A stretch of DNA of 64,000 nt from Rhodothermales bacterium (lineage in GTDB: Bacteria; Bacteroidota; Rhodothermia; Rhodothermales; JAHQVL01): positions 62,001 to 126,000 of the forward strand of contig JAWKNW010000016.1 of NCBI GenBank assembly GCA_041391505.1, written 5' to 3'. The notes under the pieces were generated by a model. It was not told where the DNA came from and did no database searches. It worked only from the letters and a program-made list of their open reading frames with translations. Positions 23,924 to 33,869 of the stretch are shown one piece after another. Position 1 is the first letter of the stretch; each line of letters begins with the position of its first letter. Position numbers and translations under genes: made by a program.

Positions 23924-25039
23924 GTGGAACTCAACGCCGTAAAATTCGACAATCAGCAGTCGCAATCGTTCGTTTCGGATCTAAAAAAGCGGGTAAATGC
24001 GTATTTCGACACGCATCAGATTTCCCGAAAGGCCAATGGGGCGATGTTTTTTAAGACGTTCGCCATGCTGCTGATGACCTTCGGCCCCTACGCGCTTATC
24101 CTCACGAATCGGTTCAGCCCTTGGGAGATGCTCGGGCTGGCGGTGTTGATGGGGATCGGCATGGCCGGCATCGGCTTCTCCATCTCGCACGACGCGCTCC
24201 ACGGCGCCTACTCGTCCAACCAGCGCGTCAACACGCTGCTCGGCCTGTCGTTCGACCTGCTCGGCGCCAACGGCTATCTCTGGAAGATCACGCACAACGT
24301 GATCCACCATACCTATACCAATATCCAGGGGATCGACGAAGACCTGGAAGTCTCCCCGCTCCTCCGGCTGTCGCCCGAATCCGAGCACAAACCCATCCAC
24401 CGCTATCAGCACCTCTACGGCCTGGCGGCGTACGGATTTTCGACGCTGAACTGGGTATTTGCGAAGGATTACATGTATCTCCTGCGCTCCAGCCTCGGGC
24501 CCTACCGCAACGTAAAACATCCCCCCCGCGAAATCGCCATCCTGCTCGGGATGAAGGTCCTCTTTTATGTCTACACCATCGTGATTCCCCTGATGGTGCT
24601 CGATGTGACCTGGTGGCAATTCGCCATCGGCTACCTGGCGATGCACCTGACCGCCGGCTTCATCCTCGGCGTCGTCTTCCAGCTGGCGCACGTCGTCGAA
24701 GGCCCCGAGCACTTCACGAGCAAAAACGGGGACTCGATGGAAGACGCCTGGATCGTGCACGAGATGAAGACCACGGCCAACTTCGGCCGCTCGAACAAGC
24801 TCCTGTGCTGGTACGTGGGCGGACTCAATTTCCAGATCGAGCACCACCTCTTCCCCAAGGTGTGCAGCATCCACTACCCCGCGATCAGCCCGATCGTCGA
24901 ACAGGTGGCCAGGGAGCACGGCATCCCGTATCACCACCATCCCACGCTGCGCGAAGCCGTGGCCTCGCACCTGCGCATGCTGAAGACGCTGGGCAATCCC
25001 CAGCCGACGCCCGTCCCCGAACCGGTCGCCGTTTCCTGA
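23924..25039 (+). CDS. Fatty acid desaturase, membrane di-iron, acyl-lipid or acyl-CoA front-end type
   Basis: 371 residues from a GTG start (MELNAVKFDNQQSQSFVSDL); no ATG fits before residue 40. The three histidine boxes are intact: HDALHGAYS (about 89), HNVIHHTYT (about 125) and QIEHHLFPKVCSIHYP (about 304). Four membrane helices are visible (AMLLMTFGPYALILTNRF; MLGLAVLMGIGMAGIGFSIS; VLFYVYTIVIPLMVLDVTWW; FAIGYLAMHLTAGFILGVVF). QxxHH in the third box is typical of delta-5/6-type desaturases related to linoleoyl-CoA desaturase. The fused cytochrome b5 domain of eukaryotic relatives is absent. It would introduce a double bond into membrane acyl chains. Confidence 0.93.
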   Translation: MELNAVKFDNQQSQSFVSDLKKRVNAYFDTHQISRKANGAMFFKTFAMLLMTFGPYALILTNRFSPWEMLGLAVLMGIGMAGIGFSISHDALHGAYSSNQRVNTLLGLSFDLLGANGYLWKITHNVIHHTYTNIQGIDEDLEVSPLLRLSPESEHKPIHRYQHLYGLAAYGFSTLNWVFAKDYMYLLRSSLGPYRNVKHPPREIAILLGMKVLFYVYTIVIPLMVLDVTWWQFAIGYLAMHLTAGFILGVVFQLAHVVEGPEHFTSKNGDSMEDAWIVHEMKTTANFGRSNKLLCWYVGGLNFQIEHHLFPKVCSIHYPAISPIVEQVAREHGIPYHHHPTLREAVASHLRMLKTLGNPQPTPVPEPVAVS

Positions 25040-25042
25040 CGG

Positions 25043-26758
25043 TCACTCGAGCGCGGGGCGCCGGAGGTGGAAGTCGGTCGCCTGCTGATACGCGTGCGCC
25101 ACCGCCAGCGTCTCGGCGTCCTTGAATAGCCCGCCGATGAACGTGATGCTGCCGGGCGCGCGCCGGCGCTGATCCGGCGGGTTTTCAAGCGGATCGAACC
25201 GGTTCGGAACGCAGACGGCCGGATGGCCGGTCAGGTTGGTCGTCAGCAGTGTGCCGCCCCCGAACGAAGGCGATACAAACACATCGACGTCGGCCATCAC
25301 CGCCTCCATGTCCCGCATCAGCAGCGTCCGGTGGCGGTTGGCCTGCACGTATTCCACCGCCGGGATGAATCGCGCCTGCCTGAAGGAGTTGGGCCAGGAC
25401 CCCGCGGTCTGCCGGACCATCCAGTCGGTCCGCCCCGAACGCGTCAACGCGTCGAACGACGCGGCGGCCTCCACGATCAGCAGCATCCGCATGGCGCCAA
25501 TGGGCCGGTCCGGGAGCGCGATCGGCTTCAGGTCGTACCCCAGCGACCGCAGCACGTCCAGCGTGGCGGCATCGGCCTGCTTGCCGGCGTAGTCTTCTTC
25601 GAACGCCGACGCCAGATACCCCACCCGGATCGAGGCCGCGCGCGATGGATCCCATGCGAACGGCGCGTCGTAACTTGTGGCGTCGCCCTCGCCGCGTCCA
25701 TGGATGGCATCGAATACCAGCGCGCAGTCTTCGGCCGAGCGGCACATCGGGCCCAGCTTGTCCATCGACCAGGACAGCGCCATGGCGCCGCCCTTGCTCA
25801 CCCGCCCGAACGTGGGCCGCAACCCCGTGATGCCGTTGCGCGTGCTCGGCGACACGATGGAGCCCAGCGTCTCGGACCCGATGGCGAACGGCACGAGGCC
25901 GGCCGAGACGGCAGAACCCGGTCCGGCGGACGACCCGCTCGATCCCTGATCGAGATTCCAGGGGTTGCGCGTGATGTCGTCGAACCAGACATCCCCCATC
26001 GCCAGCGCGCCCAGCGTCAGCTTGGCGACGAGCACGGCGCCGGCGTCGTCGAGCCGGCGGACCACGTCGGCGTCGGCGTCAATCTCCTGGTCGCGGTACG
26101 GCGCGGCGCCCCAGGTCGTCCGGTAGCCCCGCACGGAAAGCAGGTCCTTGGCCCCCCAGGGCACGCCGTGGAGCGGCCCGCGCCAGCGGCCGGCGTCCAG
26201 CTCCCGGTCGGCCGCCCGCGCCTGCGCCAGCGCGCGCTCTTCCGTCAGTGTAATCACCGCATGGAGCCGCTCGTCGTAACGCTTGAGCCGATCGATAAAG
26301 AACTGCGTCAGGCGGAGCGAGGTGATTTTGCGGGTCTTCAGCAGCGACGCGAGGCCGGCGACGGACAGGTAGGCCAGATCCTCGTCCGACCCCGGAAGCG
26401 CCGTGGCCGGCGGAGACCAGTCCGTCAACCGCCGCACGGGCCCCTGGGGTATCGTGGCCCCGCCGGCGCGCAGGTCGAACTGCAGGGCCGGCGCGACGCT
26501 GTTGACAAGCGGATACGCCCGCATCTCTCGGAACCCCTCGCGGTTGCGCTGGAGATCGTCGCGCATCATGGCGCGCTGCTCCGGGGTAAATGACAGGCCG
26601 GCGAGTTGCTCGGCCTGCTCGATCATCTCCACCGTAATCTCCGCCTCATCCTCCGCCGCGCCCTGCGCCGCGACCGTATAAAGGGCTCCGGGAAACAGTC
26701 CGCCCGAAAATCCGGCGGCCGACAAGCGGGCGAGAAAACGACGACGATCGAGCGGCAT
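25043..26758 (-). CDS. Tat-exported amidase (amidase signature family)
   Basis: 571 residues from the ATG at 26758. The signal region MPLDRRRFLARLSAAGFSGG is Tat-like (RRRFL). The amidase signature fold has the catalytic lysine in GVPWGAKDLLSV (about 190), the serine block in QGSSGSSAGPGSAVSAGLVP, and the bridging serine in GSETLGSIVSPS. Relatives hydrolyse amides such as aryl or acyl amides and peptides. An alternative longer frame to 27178 overlaps the transketolase gene and is rejected. Substrate unknown. Convergent with the desaturase gene, 3 bases apart. Confidence 0.92.
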   Translation of the reverse strand: MPLDRRRFLARLSAAGFSGGLFPGALYTVAAQGAAEDEAEITVEMIEQAEQLAGLSFTPEQRAMMRDDLQRNREGFREMRAYPLVNSVAPALQFDLRAGGATIPQGPVRRLTDWSPPATALPGSDEDLAYLSVAGLASLLKTRKITSLRLTQFFIDRLKRYDERLHAVITLTEERALAQARAADRELDAGRWRGPLHGVPWGAKDLLSVRGYRTTWGAAPYRDQEIDADADVVRRLDDAGAVLVAKLTLGALAMGDVWFDDITRNPWNLDQGSSGSSAGPGSAVSAGLVPFAIGSETLGSIVSPSTRNGITGLRPTFGRVSKGGAMALSWSMDKLGPMCRSAEDCALVFDAIHGRGEGDATSYDAPFAWDPSRAASIRVGYLASAFEEDYAGKQADAATLDVLRSLGYDLKPIALPDRPIGAMRMLLIVEAAASFDALTRSGRTDWMVRQTAGSWPNSFRQARFIPAVEYVQANRHRTLLMRDMEAVMADVDVFVSPSFGGGTLLTTNLTGHPAVCVPNRFDPLENPPDQRRRAPGSITFIGGLFKDAETLAVAHAYQQATDFHLRRPALE

Positions 26759-26851
26759 GCGAGGCGTGATCTGGTGAACGATACGCCCGAAAAGTACGAC
26801 AGCGAACGTGGAAATGGAGGGGCTTATGGGGAGGAGGCTGCCGCAAAAAAA

Positions 26852-26900
26852 GATGCAGGATGCCGGACGCCCTCTGGGCCATCCGACATCCTGCATCCTG
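26852..26900. repeat. Palindromic GATGCAGGATG repeat downstream of transketolase
   Basis: TGCAGGATGCCGGA is mirrored by TCCGACATCCTGCA across a 15-base spacer; 13 of 14 pairs match. It sits 35 bases past the transketolase stop and may serve as a transcription stop or RNA-stabilising hairpin. No good U-run is present on the minus strand. It belongs to the same unit family as 2204-2240. Confidence 0.65.
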
Positions 26901-26934
26901 TACGTACACAACCGGGCCAGGGCCCGGGCGGCCA

Positions 26935-28962
26935 TTAGCCGAGAAGCGAACGCCCTTCGGCGGCGATATTGTCGGCCGTGAAGCCGAAATACTTGAACAG
27001 GTCGTTGCCCGGGGCCGACTCGCCGAAGCGGTCGATCCCGAACGTCTTGCCGTCCATGCCCACATAGCGCTCCCAGCCCATCGTCACGCCGGCCTCGACG
27101 GAGAGGCGTTTCCGGACGTTCGGCGGCAGCACGCTGTCGCGGTAGGCCTGCGTCTGCTCCTCGAAAAGCTCCCAGCACGGCATACTCACCACCCGGACGC
27201 GGCGCCCTTCGCTCGTGAGGCGCTCGGCGGCGCCGAGGGCGACATGGACTTCACTGCCTGTCGCCATGATGATCAGTTCGGGCGTGCCTTCGCAGTCGCT
27301 CAGCACATACGCCCCCTTGCGGGCGCCCGACGCCGGCGCGTACTTCGTGCGGTCGAGCGTCGGCAGGTTCTGCCGGCTGAACGCCAGCACGGTCGGGCGA
27401 TCCGAGGAGGCGATGGCCGTGCGCCAGGCTTCCGCCACTTCGTTGGCGTCGGCCGGGCGGATGAAGTTCAGGTTCGGGATGGCGCGGAGCGACATGTAGT
27501 GCTCGATCGGCTGGTGCGTCGGACCGTCCTCGCCCTGCCCGATGGAGTCGTGCGTGAGCACGTAGATGACCGGCTGGCGCATGAGGGCGCTCAGGCGCAG
27601 CGCCGGCCGCATGTAGTCGCTAAAGATCAGGAAGGTACCGCAGAACGGACGCAGGCCGCCGTGCAGGCTGATGCCGTTGCAGATGGCCGCCATGCCGTGT
27701 TCGCGGACGCCGAAGCGCAGGTAGCGTCCTTCCGGCGAATCCCGCTGGAAATCGCCCTCGCCCTTCAGCCCCGTGTTGTTCGACGGCGTAAGGTCGGCCG
27801 AGCCGCCGACGAGGTTTTCGATCACCGGGGCGATCGCGTTCATGACCTTGCCGCCGGAGACGCGGGAGGCCGACTTTTCGTCGACGCCAAACGTCGGCAG
27901 GCTGTTTTCCCAGCCCTCAGGCAGTTCGCCGGCCATCCAGCGCTCGAACTCGGCCGCGAGATCGGGGAACGCCGTGCGGTAGGCGCTGAAGGTCTCGTTC
28001 CAGGCGGCTTCCCCCTGCTTGCCGGCGTCGACCGCCTTGCGGAAGTGCTTGCGCACGTCGTCGGGGATCCGGAACGTCGCGTCTTCGGGCCAGCCGAGGT
28101 TTCGCTTCGTGAGCCGGACTTCCTCGTCGCCGAGCGGCGAGCCGTGGATGCCGGACGTGCCCTGTTTGTTCGGGCTGCCGAAGCCGATGACCGTACGCAC
28201 GACGATGAGCGAGGGACGGGCCGTCTCCTTCCGCGCCGCTTCGAGCGCCGCGGCGACTTCCGCCACGTCATTGCCGTCTTCCACGTGCAGCACATGCCAC
28301 CCGTACGCATCGAAACGCCGGCCGACATCCTCCGTGAAGGTGATGTCCGTGCTGCCGTCGATCGAGATATCGTTGTCGTCGTACAGGAAGATCAGCTTGC
28401 CGAGTCCGAGGTGGCCGGCCATCGAGGCGGCTTCGGCCGACACCCCTTCCATCAGGTCGCCGTCGGACACCAGCACGTAGGTGTAGTGATCGACGATCTT
28501 GTAATTCGGCCGGTTGAACCGCGCCGCGAGCATCCGCTCCGCGATCGCCATCCCGACGGCCGTCGCGGCGCCCTGCCCGAGCGGGCCGGTTGTCGTCTCG
28601 ACGCCTACGGTCTGGAAGTTCTCGGGATGCCCGGGCGTCTTGCTGTGGAGCTGGCGGAACTGCTTGAGTTCGTCGAGGGGAAGGTCGTACCCGGTCAGGT
28701 GCAGGAGCGCGTAGAGCAGCATCGAGCCATGGCCGGCGGAGAGGACGAAGCGATCGCGATCCGCCCATTTCGGATTCGTCGGACTATGCTTCAGGAAGTT
28801 CTGCCAGAGCACGTAGGCCATCGGCGCGGCGCCCATCGGGAGACCGGGGTGGCCGCTGTTGGCTTTTTGAACGGCGTCTACGGCCAGAAAGCGAATGGTA
28901 TTGATGGCATCCTGGGTGAGCGTGGTCTGCTGCACGGCTTTATCCTGAGTCAATGAGTCCAT
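26935..28962 (-). CDS. tkt: Transketolase
   Basis: 675 residues, full length. Transfers two-carbon units between pentose phosphate and glycolytic sugars with thiamine diphosphate. Visible motifs: ANSGHPGLPMGAAPMAYVLW (about 35), GPLGQGAATAVGMA (about 120), the ThDP motif VLVSDGDLMEGVSAEAASMAG (about 157), and KQGTSGIHGSP (His about 272). In the pyrimidine domain are GVREHGMAAICNGISLHG (Glu about 421) and the HDSIGQGEDGPTHQPIEHY block. All substrate-binding His/Arg regions look intact. Monocistronic; the next minus-strand gene upstream is 220 bases away. Confidence 0.97.
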   Translation of the reverse strand: MDSLTQDKAVQQTTLTQDAINTIRFLAVDAVQKANSGHPGLPMGAAPMAYVLWQNFLKHSPTNPKWADRDRFVLSAGHGSMLLYALLHLTGYDLPLDELKQFRQLHSKTPGHPENFQTVGVETTTGPLGQGAATAVGMAIAERMLAARFNRPNYKIVDHYTYVLVSDGDLMEGVSAEAASMAGHLGLGKLIFLYDDNDISIDGSTDITFTEDVGRRFDAYGWHVLHVEDGNDVAEVAAALEAARKETARPSLIVVRTVIGFGSPNKQGTSGIHGSPLGDEEVRLTKRNLGWPEDATFRIPDDVRKHFRKAVDAGKQGEAAWNETFSAYRTAFPDLAAEFERWMAGELPEGWENSLPTFGVDEKSASRVSGGKVMNAIAPVIENLVGGSADLTPSNNTGLKGEGDFQRDSPEGRYLRFGVREHGMAAICNGISLHGGLRPFCGTFLIFSDYMRPALRLSALMRQPVIYVLTHDSIGQGEDGPTHQPIEHYMSLRAIPNLNFIRPADANEVAEAWRTAIASSDRPTVLAFSRQNLPTLDRTKYAPASGARKGAYVLSDCEGTPELIIMATGSEVHVALGAAERLTSEGRRVRVVSMPCWELFEEQTQAYRDSVLPPNVRKRLSVEAGVTMGWERYVGMDGKTFGIDRFGESAPGNDLFKYFGFTADNIAAEGRSLLG

Positions 28963-29182
28963 AAAAAATCGTCAGATCGGTTGATATAGATCGATGCCGC
29001 CGGACACATCGGATGCATCAAACAGGGGGCGGAAGACATCCGCCGGGTTTCGGGAAAGGGTATCGGCGCGGGCCGGACAATAATTAGGCGCCGGCCCGGC
29101 GCACCCGGGTCTGCGTTCGCGCGATGCGCGTTACCCCCTCACCCCGGGACGGGGTCATGGGCATCGCACCCGGTCCGGGGCG

Positions 29183-30466
29183 TTACAACGCCGCCTGCGC
29201 TTCCTGCACGAATTGCGCGAAACACCCGGGCGAACGCGTCCCCATGAACCGGCCGTTGATGATGACCGTCGGGACGCTGCTCATGCCGGTATCCTGGGCC
29301 TTGGCGCGCTGATCGATGATTTGCCGGCGGAACGCATTCGACCGAAGGCGCGCGTTCATCTTGTCCACATCCATCCCGATGCGTTCGGCGATGTCGCGCA
29401 GTTCGCTGATGTTGATGCCCGTCGTGCGGCGCATCGCCATCTGCGCGTCGACCATCTCGGTAAACTTGCCCTGTTCGTTGGCGGCGTACATCGCTTCGAT
29501 CTGCGGCACCGAATAGTCGCGGATCGGGTACGGGATGAAATAGAACCGCACGCTGTCGCTATGCGTCGCCACCATCTGTTTCATCAAAGGATGGAGTTCC
29601 TGGCAATGCGGGCAGTTCGGATCGAAGTATTCGATCACCACCACATCGGCATCCGGATTGCCCACCACCGGATCGGTCGGGGAGATGAGATTGAGGTAGT
29701 TGGGGTAATCCGCCATGCGGGAATCGTAGACGCAGCTCAGCGGCCTGTCATCCGCGATGGCGTCGGTGGGCGCGACCGGCGTGGCCGCGACTCTGGGGGG
29801 CGGCTCGGGCAGGCTGTTGAAGTAGGCGAGATCCGCGCCGATGAGCACCACCAGCGCCAGGGCCAGGCCGGCATAAAAACGCGGCTCGCCGCTCAGCTTG
29901 CGGGCCGAGGCCAGCCGGGTCTCGCTGCCCTTTTCGGTGAGCCAGTCGTAAACGAGCGTCCCGAAAAGCGTCGTAGCGATCGCCGCCGATGTGAGGCACA
30001 GCGCGCAGAGCTCCCCGATGCTGTTGATCTGGTAGTTCACCAGGTACATCGAGTAGAGGAAGCCGAACCCGATCATCCCCGCGCGGATGCGCTTGAGCAG
30101 CGCGAGTGACTCCGGCGCGGCGCGCATGATCAGAAAACTGATGACCGCGATGCCGAAGTAGAAGAGCATGCCCCAGTACACGTTGGAGATGCCCAGGATG
30201 GAGCCGGCTCCGCTCGTGACCACCGCTTCGCAATTGAAGAGCTGTTCGCCGCCCTGCGGCGGGTTGAATCCCCAGCACCCCTGATCGAATCCACGCCCCT
30301 GCTGAATCCACAGGTGGACGGTGACCATGATCCCCAGGATGCCCAGCGCGAAGACGAGCCGGTCGAGGATCGGGCGATAGGACGACAGGGCGCCGGCCGA
30401 AGATGCCGCCGTTCCGGCCGCCTGACGGGAAGCCTGTTCTTTCTCTTTACGTGTCTTTTTTGCCAT
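29183..30466 (-). CDS. VKOR-DsbA fusion, disulfide bond forming protein
   Basis: 427 residues. About 35-185: vitamin K epoxide reductase domain with five membrane helices, a cysteine pair in GCWGFNPPQGG and LFNCEAVVTSG, and the quinone-site CxxC CALC (about 156). About 250-427: thioredoxin-fold DsbA-like domain with active site FDPNCPHCQELHPL (CPHC about 284) and cis-Pro in MSSVPTVIINGRF. In such fusions VKOR reoxidises the attached thioredoxin with quinone, so one protein does the work of DsbA plus DsbB in the periplasm. The N-terminus is very basic (MAKKTRKEKEQASRQAAGTA). Confidence 0.94.
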   Translation of the reverse strand: MAKKTRKEKEQASRQAAGTAASSAGALSSYRPILDRLVFALGILGIMVTVHLWIQQGRGFDQGCWGFNPPQGGEQLFNCEAVVTSGAGSILGISNVYWGMLFYFGIAVISFLIMRAAPESLALLKRIRAGMIGFGFLYSMYLVNYQINSIGELCALCLTSAAIATTLFGTLVYDWLTEKGSETRLASARKLSGEPRFYAGLALALVVLIGADLAYFNSLPEPPPRVAATPVAPTDAIADDRPLSCVYDSRMADYPNYLNLISPTDPVVGNPDADVVVIEYFDPNCPHCQELHPLMKQMVATHSDSVRFYFIPYPIRDYSVPQIEAMYAANEQGKFTEMVDAQMAMRRTTGINISELRDIAERIGMDVDKMNARLRSNAFRRQIIDQRAKAQDTGMSSVPTVIINGRFMGTRSPGCFAQFVQEAQAAL

Positions 30467-30715
30467 GACGAAAACGAATCGGTGCGAGGTGGGGTAGCCG
30501 CTGGCCTCTTATTATTTGCAAAAACGTAGCCACCTTAACGCCTATTCGGCCTACAAGGTTCGAGTCTCGCGACGCCCGTCGCGCGTCGTTTGCAATTTCC
30601 CCGCCGGCATGCGCATTTTCACCCCGTCCTGACCGCATGCCACGGCGTCGGCCGGAGCGTTCATCCCTATCTCCCCCCCGTTTTGCACACTCCAGATCCC
30701 CTGCACGCCTCGCCC

Positions 30716-31369
30716 ATGCTTCCCGCCCGCCTCCCCAAGTCGTCGATACCGGGGCTCTACACCTGGATCGCGCCCACGCACGACTGGCTGGCCGTCCTCG
30801 TCGAAGCCCGCGCGCGCCGGCTGGGCATCGAAAAAGCCGCCATCCGCGACGGCGAGACGCTGATTGAGGTCGCGGTAGGCACCGCCCTGTCCTTCGCCCG
30901 CCTCGTCGCCGCCAACCCCTCCGGGACCAATGAGGGCATCGACCTCACGCCGGCGATGCTCCGCCAGGCCGAGCGCCGCATGAAACGGCGCCGACTGACC
31001 AACTACCGGCTCCAGCTGGGCGATGCGTATGCCCTGCCGTTTCCCGATGCCAGCGCGGACCTCCTGGTCAACAGCTACATGTTCGACCTGCTCCCGGAAT
31101 CCGACTTCGTCCCGGTCCTGCGCGAATTCCACCGCGTGCTGCGTCCGGGCGGGCGGCTCGTGCAGATGAACCTGACCCTCGCCGAAACGTGGCCTCAACG
31201 GCTCTGGGACGGCCTCTACCGCCTCCACCCCGCCATCCTGGGCGGCTGCCGCGGCATCACGACCGCGCCGGCACTGGCCCAAGCCGGCTTCGAACGCATA
31301 GAACGCACCTTCGTCAGCCAGCTCACGTTTCCTTCCGAAGTCGTGACGGGAATTCGGGGGGATGGTTAG
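30716..31369 (+). CDS. Class I SAM-dependent methyltransferase
   Basis: 217 residues from the ATG at 30716 (MLPARLPKSSIPGLYTWIAP). Rossmann-like SAM fold: motif I LIEVAVGTALSFARLVAANP (Glu-Val-Ala-Val-Gly-Thr-Ala, about 49-55), acidic loop GIDLTPAMLRQAERRM, motif II LQLGDAYALPFPDASADLLV, and motif III FHRVLRPGGRLVQMNL. The pattern is closest to UbiE/COQ5-like methyltransferases (Methyltransf_11). Substrate not readable. Divergent from the VKOR-DsbA gene; 250 bases upstream have no other gene. Confidence 0.88.
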   Translation: MLPARLPKSSIPGLYTWIAPTHDWLAVLVEARARRLGIEKAAIRDGETLIEVAVGTALSFARLVAANPSGTNEGIDLTPAMLRQAERRMKRRRLTNYRLQLGDAYALPFPDASADLLVNSYMFDLLPESDFVPVLREFHRVLRPGGRLVQMNLTLAETWPQRLWDGLYRLHPAILGGCRGITTAPALAQAGFERIERTFVSQLTFPSEVVTGIRGDG

Positions 31370-31390
31370 GTGCGGGTGCGGGTTGTGAGA

Positions 31391-31523
31391 TGTGGGATGC
31401 GGGAGCAGCGGCAATGCCCACAACGACCCACCTTGTTATGGAGGGTGTGTCCCCAGGGCAAACGCACGGCCATGTTGTTAACCGTATTGATCCAGCATCC
31501 TACATCCTGCATCCTGCATCCCG
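31391..31523. repeat. Inverted-arm GGGATGCGGGA ... TCCTGCATCCC element
   Basis: The left arm TGTGGGATGCGGGA (31391-31404) and the right arm CATCCTGCATCCTGCATCCC (about 31503-31522) are mutually reverse-complementary over about a dozen bases and enclose about 90 bases of unrelated sequence. Tandem ATCCTGC units occur in the right arm. A further low-complexity run of CCTCGATCCTCGATCCTC lies at 31584-31601. The region lies between two convergent genes. Confidence 0.6.
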
Positions 31524-31610
31524 TGCCGCGTACCACCCCGCAGGAATCAGCCCTGGTGATCGAGCGATCCCCCTTGCCTTAAACCTCGATCCTCGATCCT
31601 CAAACCCCGC

Positions 31611-31970
31611 TCACGTGTCCGCCACCGGGGTGCGGGGTTGATCGGGGGCGTCCTTGCTGTAGATGAGCGCCTCGATGCGGGCATTCAGTACGGCCACGGT
31701 TTCGGGTTCGATGCGCCTGGGCTCGGCGCCGCGTTCGCGGAGCACGTACAGGTCGCCTTCCCGCCGTTCGAGAATCAGTTCACACTGGCCGGCGTGGCGG
31801 AGCACGCGGCGCTCGAAACCGTCGGGCCGGCGGTAGATCAGCAGGGTGTAATCCGACACATTGCTGTGCAGGACCGCCACGAGATCCTCGGATTCAAACA
31901 GCGACGACACCGGTGCACATCCTCCCAGCAAGAGGATCAGCAGCGGCCAGCAGGAACGGAGTGAAGCCAT
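31611..31970 (-). CDS. Small lipoprotein, unknown
   Basis: 119 residues. The signal peptide MASLRSCWPLLILLLGGCAP ends in lipobox LLGGC. The mature part (about 100 residues) has beta-rich patterns (DLVAVLHSNVSDYTLLIYRR, QCELILERREGDLYVLRERG) and ends AVLNARIEALIYSKDAP. I do not recognise a family. Probably anchored on a membrane facing the periplasm. No partner gene in the same direction is adjacent. Confidence 0.7.
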   Translation of the reverse strand: MASLRSCWPLLILLLGGCAPVSSLFESEDLVAVLHSNVSDYTLLIYRRPDGFERRVLRHAGQCELILERREGDLYVLRERGAEPRRIEPETVAVLNARIEALIYSKDAPDQPRTPVADT

Positions 31971-32121
31971 GAAAGGATGCGGTCAATCGTTGCTCGGACA
32001 CGAAGGCGAACAGTTCTTCGGATCCTGTTTAACAGAATCCTTCCGTAGTATCGCCGGCACCCGTCCCTGCTTAACGCGGGGGCGGCGCGCGGCCAATTCG
32101 CAAAAACATCGCAACGGGGTC

Positions 32122-32149
32122 TTGCGCGCGCCGGCGTGCGGCGTGTATC
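32122..32149 (+). promoter_or_regulatory. Candidate trp operon promoter
   Basis: TTGCGC (32122-32127), 16 bases, then TGTATC (32144-32149). Transcription would begin close to the trpL ATG at 32158, making a nearly leaderless leader-peptide message. The match to consensus is weak, so this is tentative. Confidence 0.3.
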
Positions 32150-32157
32150 TTCCCCGC

Positions 32158-32244
32158 ATGCATCGAAATCCACATACCGCTACGCGCCGTAACAACCTTT
32201 GGTGGCGCCGCTTTTTTGCAGCGGCCATGCGTACCGGCTTGTAG
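32158..32244 (+). CDS. trpL: trp operon leader peptide TrpL
   Basis: A 28-codon ORF, MHRNPHTATRRNNLWWRRFF then AAAMRTGL, with adjacent tryptophan codons at 32200-32205. The Trp codons lie just before segment 1 of the attenuator stem set, and the stop codon (32242-32244) lies beyond segment 2. A ribosome starved for Trp-tRNA would therefore stall over segment 1 and free segment 2. It ends 80 bases before trpE. No strong Shine-Dalgarno precedes it; translation may begin on a near-leaderless transcript. The role as a control peptide is inferred from position, Trp-Trp and the RNA structures. Confidence 0.85.
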   Translation: MHRNPHTATRRNNLWWRRFFAAAMRTGL

Positions 32245-32307
32245 TACGTTTCGATCTGGATTATTTCCGGCGTTGGCCCGCTGCTCGATGGAGTTAGCGG
32301 GTTTTTT
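32200..32307 (+). promoter_or_regulatory. Ribosome-mediated tryptophan attenuator
   Basis: Three mutually exclusive stems can be drawn. 1:2 is GCCGCT (32207-32212) with AGCGGC (32220-32225). 2:3, the antiterminator, is GCAGCGG (32218-32224) with CCGCTGC (32278-32284), seven perfect pairs. 3:4, the terminator, is CCCGCT (32277-32282) with AGCGGG (32296-32301), followed at once by six T (32302-32307). Segments 2 and 3 are each shared, as in classical attenuators. Stalling at the Trp codons of trpL (32200-32205) would cover segment 1, favour 2:3 and allow transcription into trpE. With enough Trp-tRNA, 1:2 and 3:4 form and transcription stops. Confidence 0.85.
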
Positions 32308-32324
32308 GTTTTTATACGACTACG

Positions 32325-33824
<1,500 letters not shown>

Positions 33825-33825
33825 G

Positions 33826-33854
33826 GGTTCAACGGGTAAGGATCAAGGTTTAAA
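33826..33854. repeat. Degenerate GTTCAA/GATCAAGG repeat between trpE and trpS
   Basis: GGTTCAACGGGTAAGGATCAAGGTTTAAA begins right after the trpE stop region and matches the left arm of the element at 879-954 in unit and order (given here split; longest run GATCAAGGTTTAAA). No right arm is seen. Confidence 0.4.
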
Positions 33855-33869
33855 GCAGTCGTTTATAGC

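Noticed and set aside
26759..27178. N-terminal extension of the amidase frame
   Set aside because: Those 140 codons run over the repeat and the transketolase gene; the Tat-like start at 26758 is clearly the real one.
26860..28956. Plus-strand frame of 698 codons
   Set aside because: Exactly antisense to transketolase, which has all catalytic motifs; composition is a shadow.
29060..29182. GC-rich inverted motifs after the VKOR-DsbA gene (GGGACGGGG / CCGGTCCGGGG)
   Set aside because: Imperfect, with no U-run; not confident enough to call a terminator.
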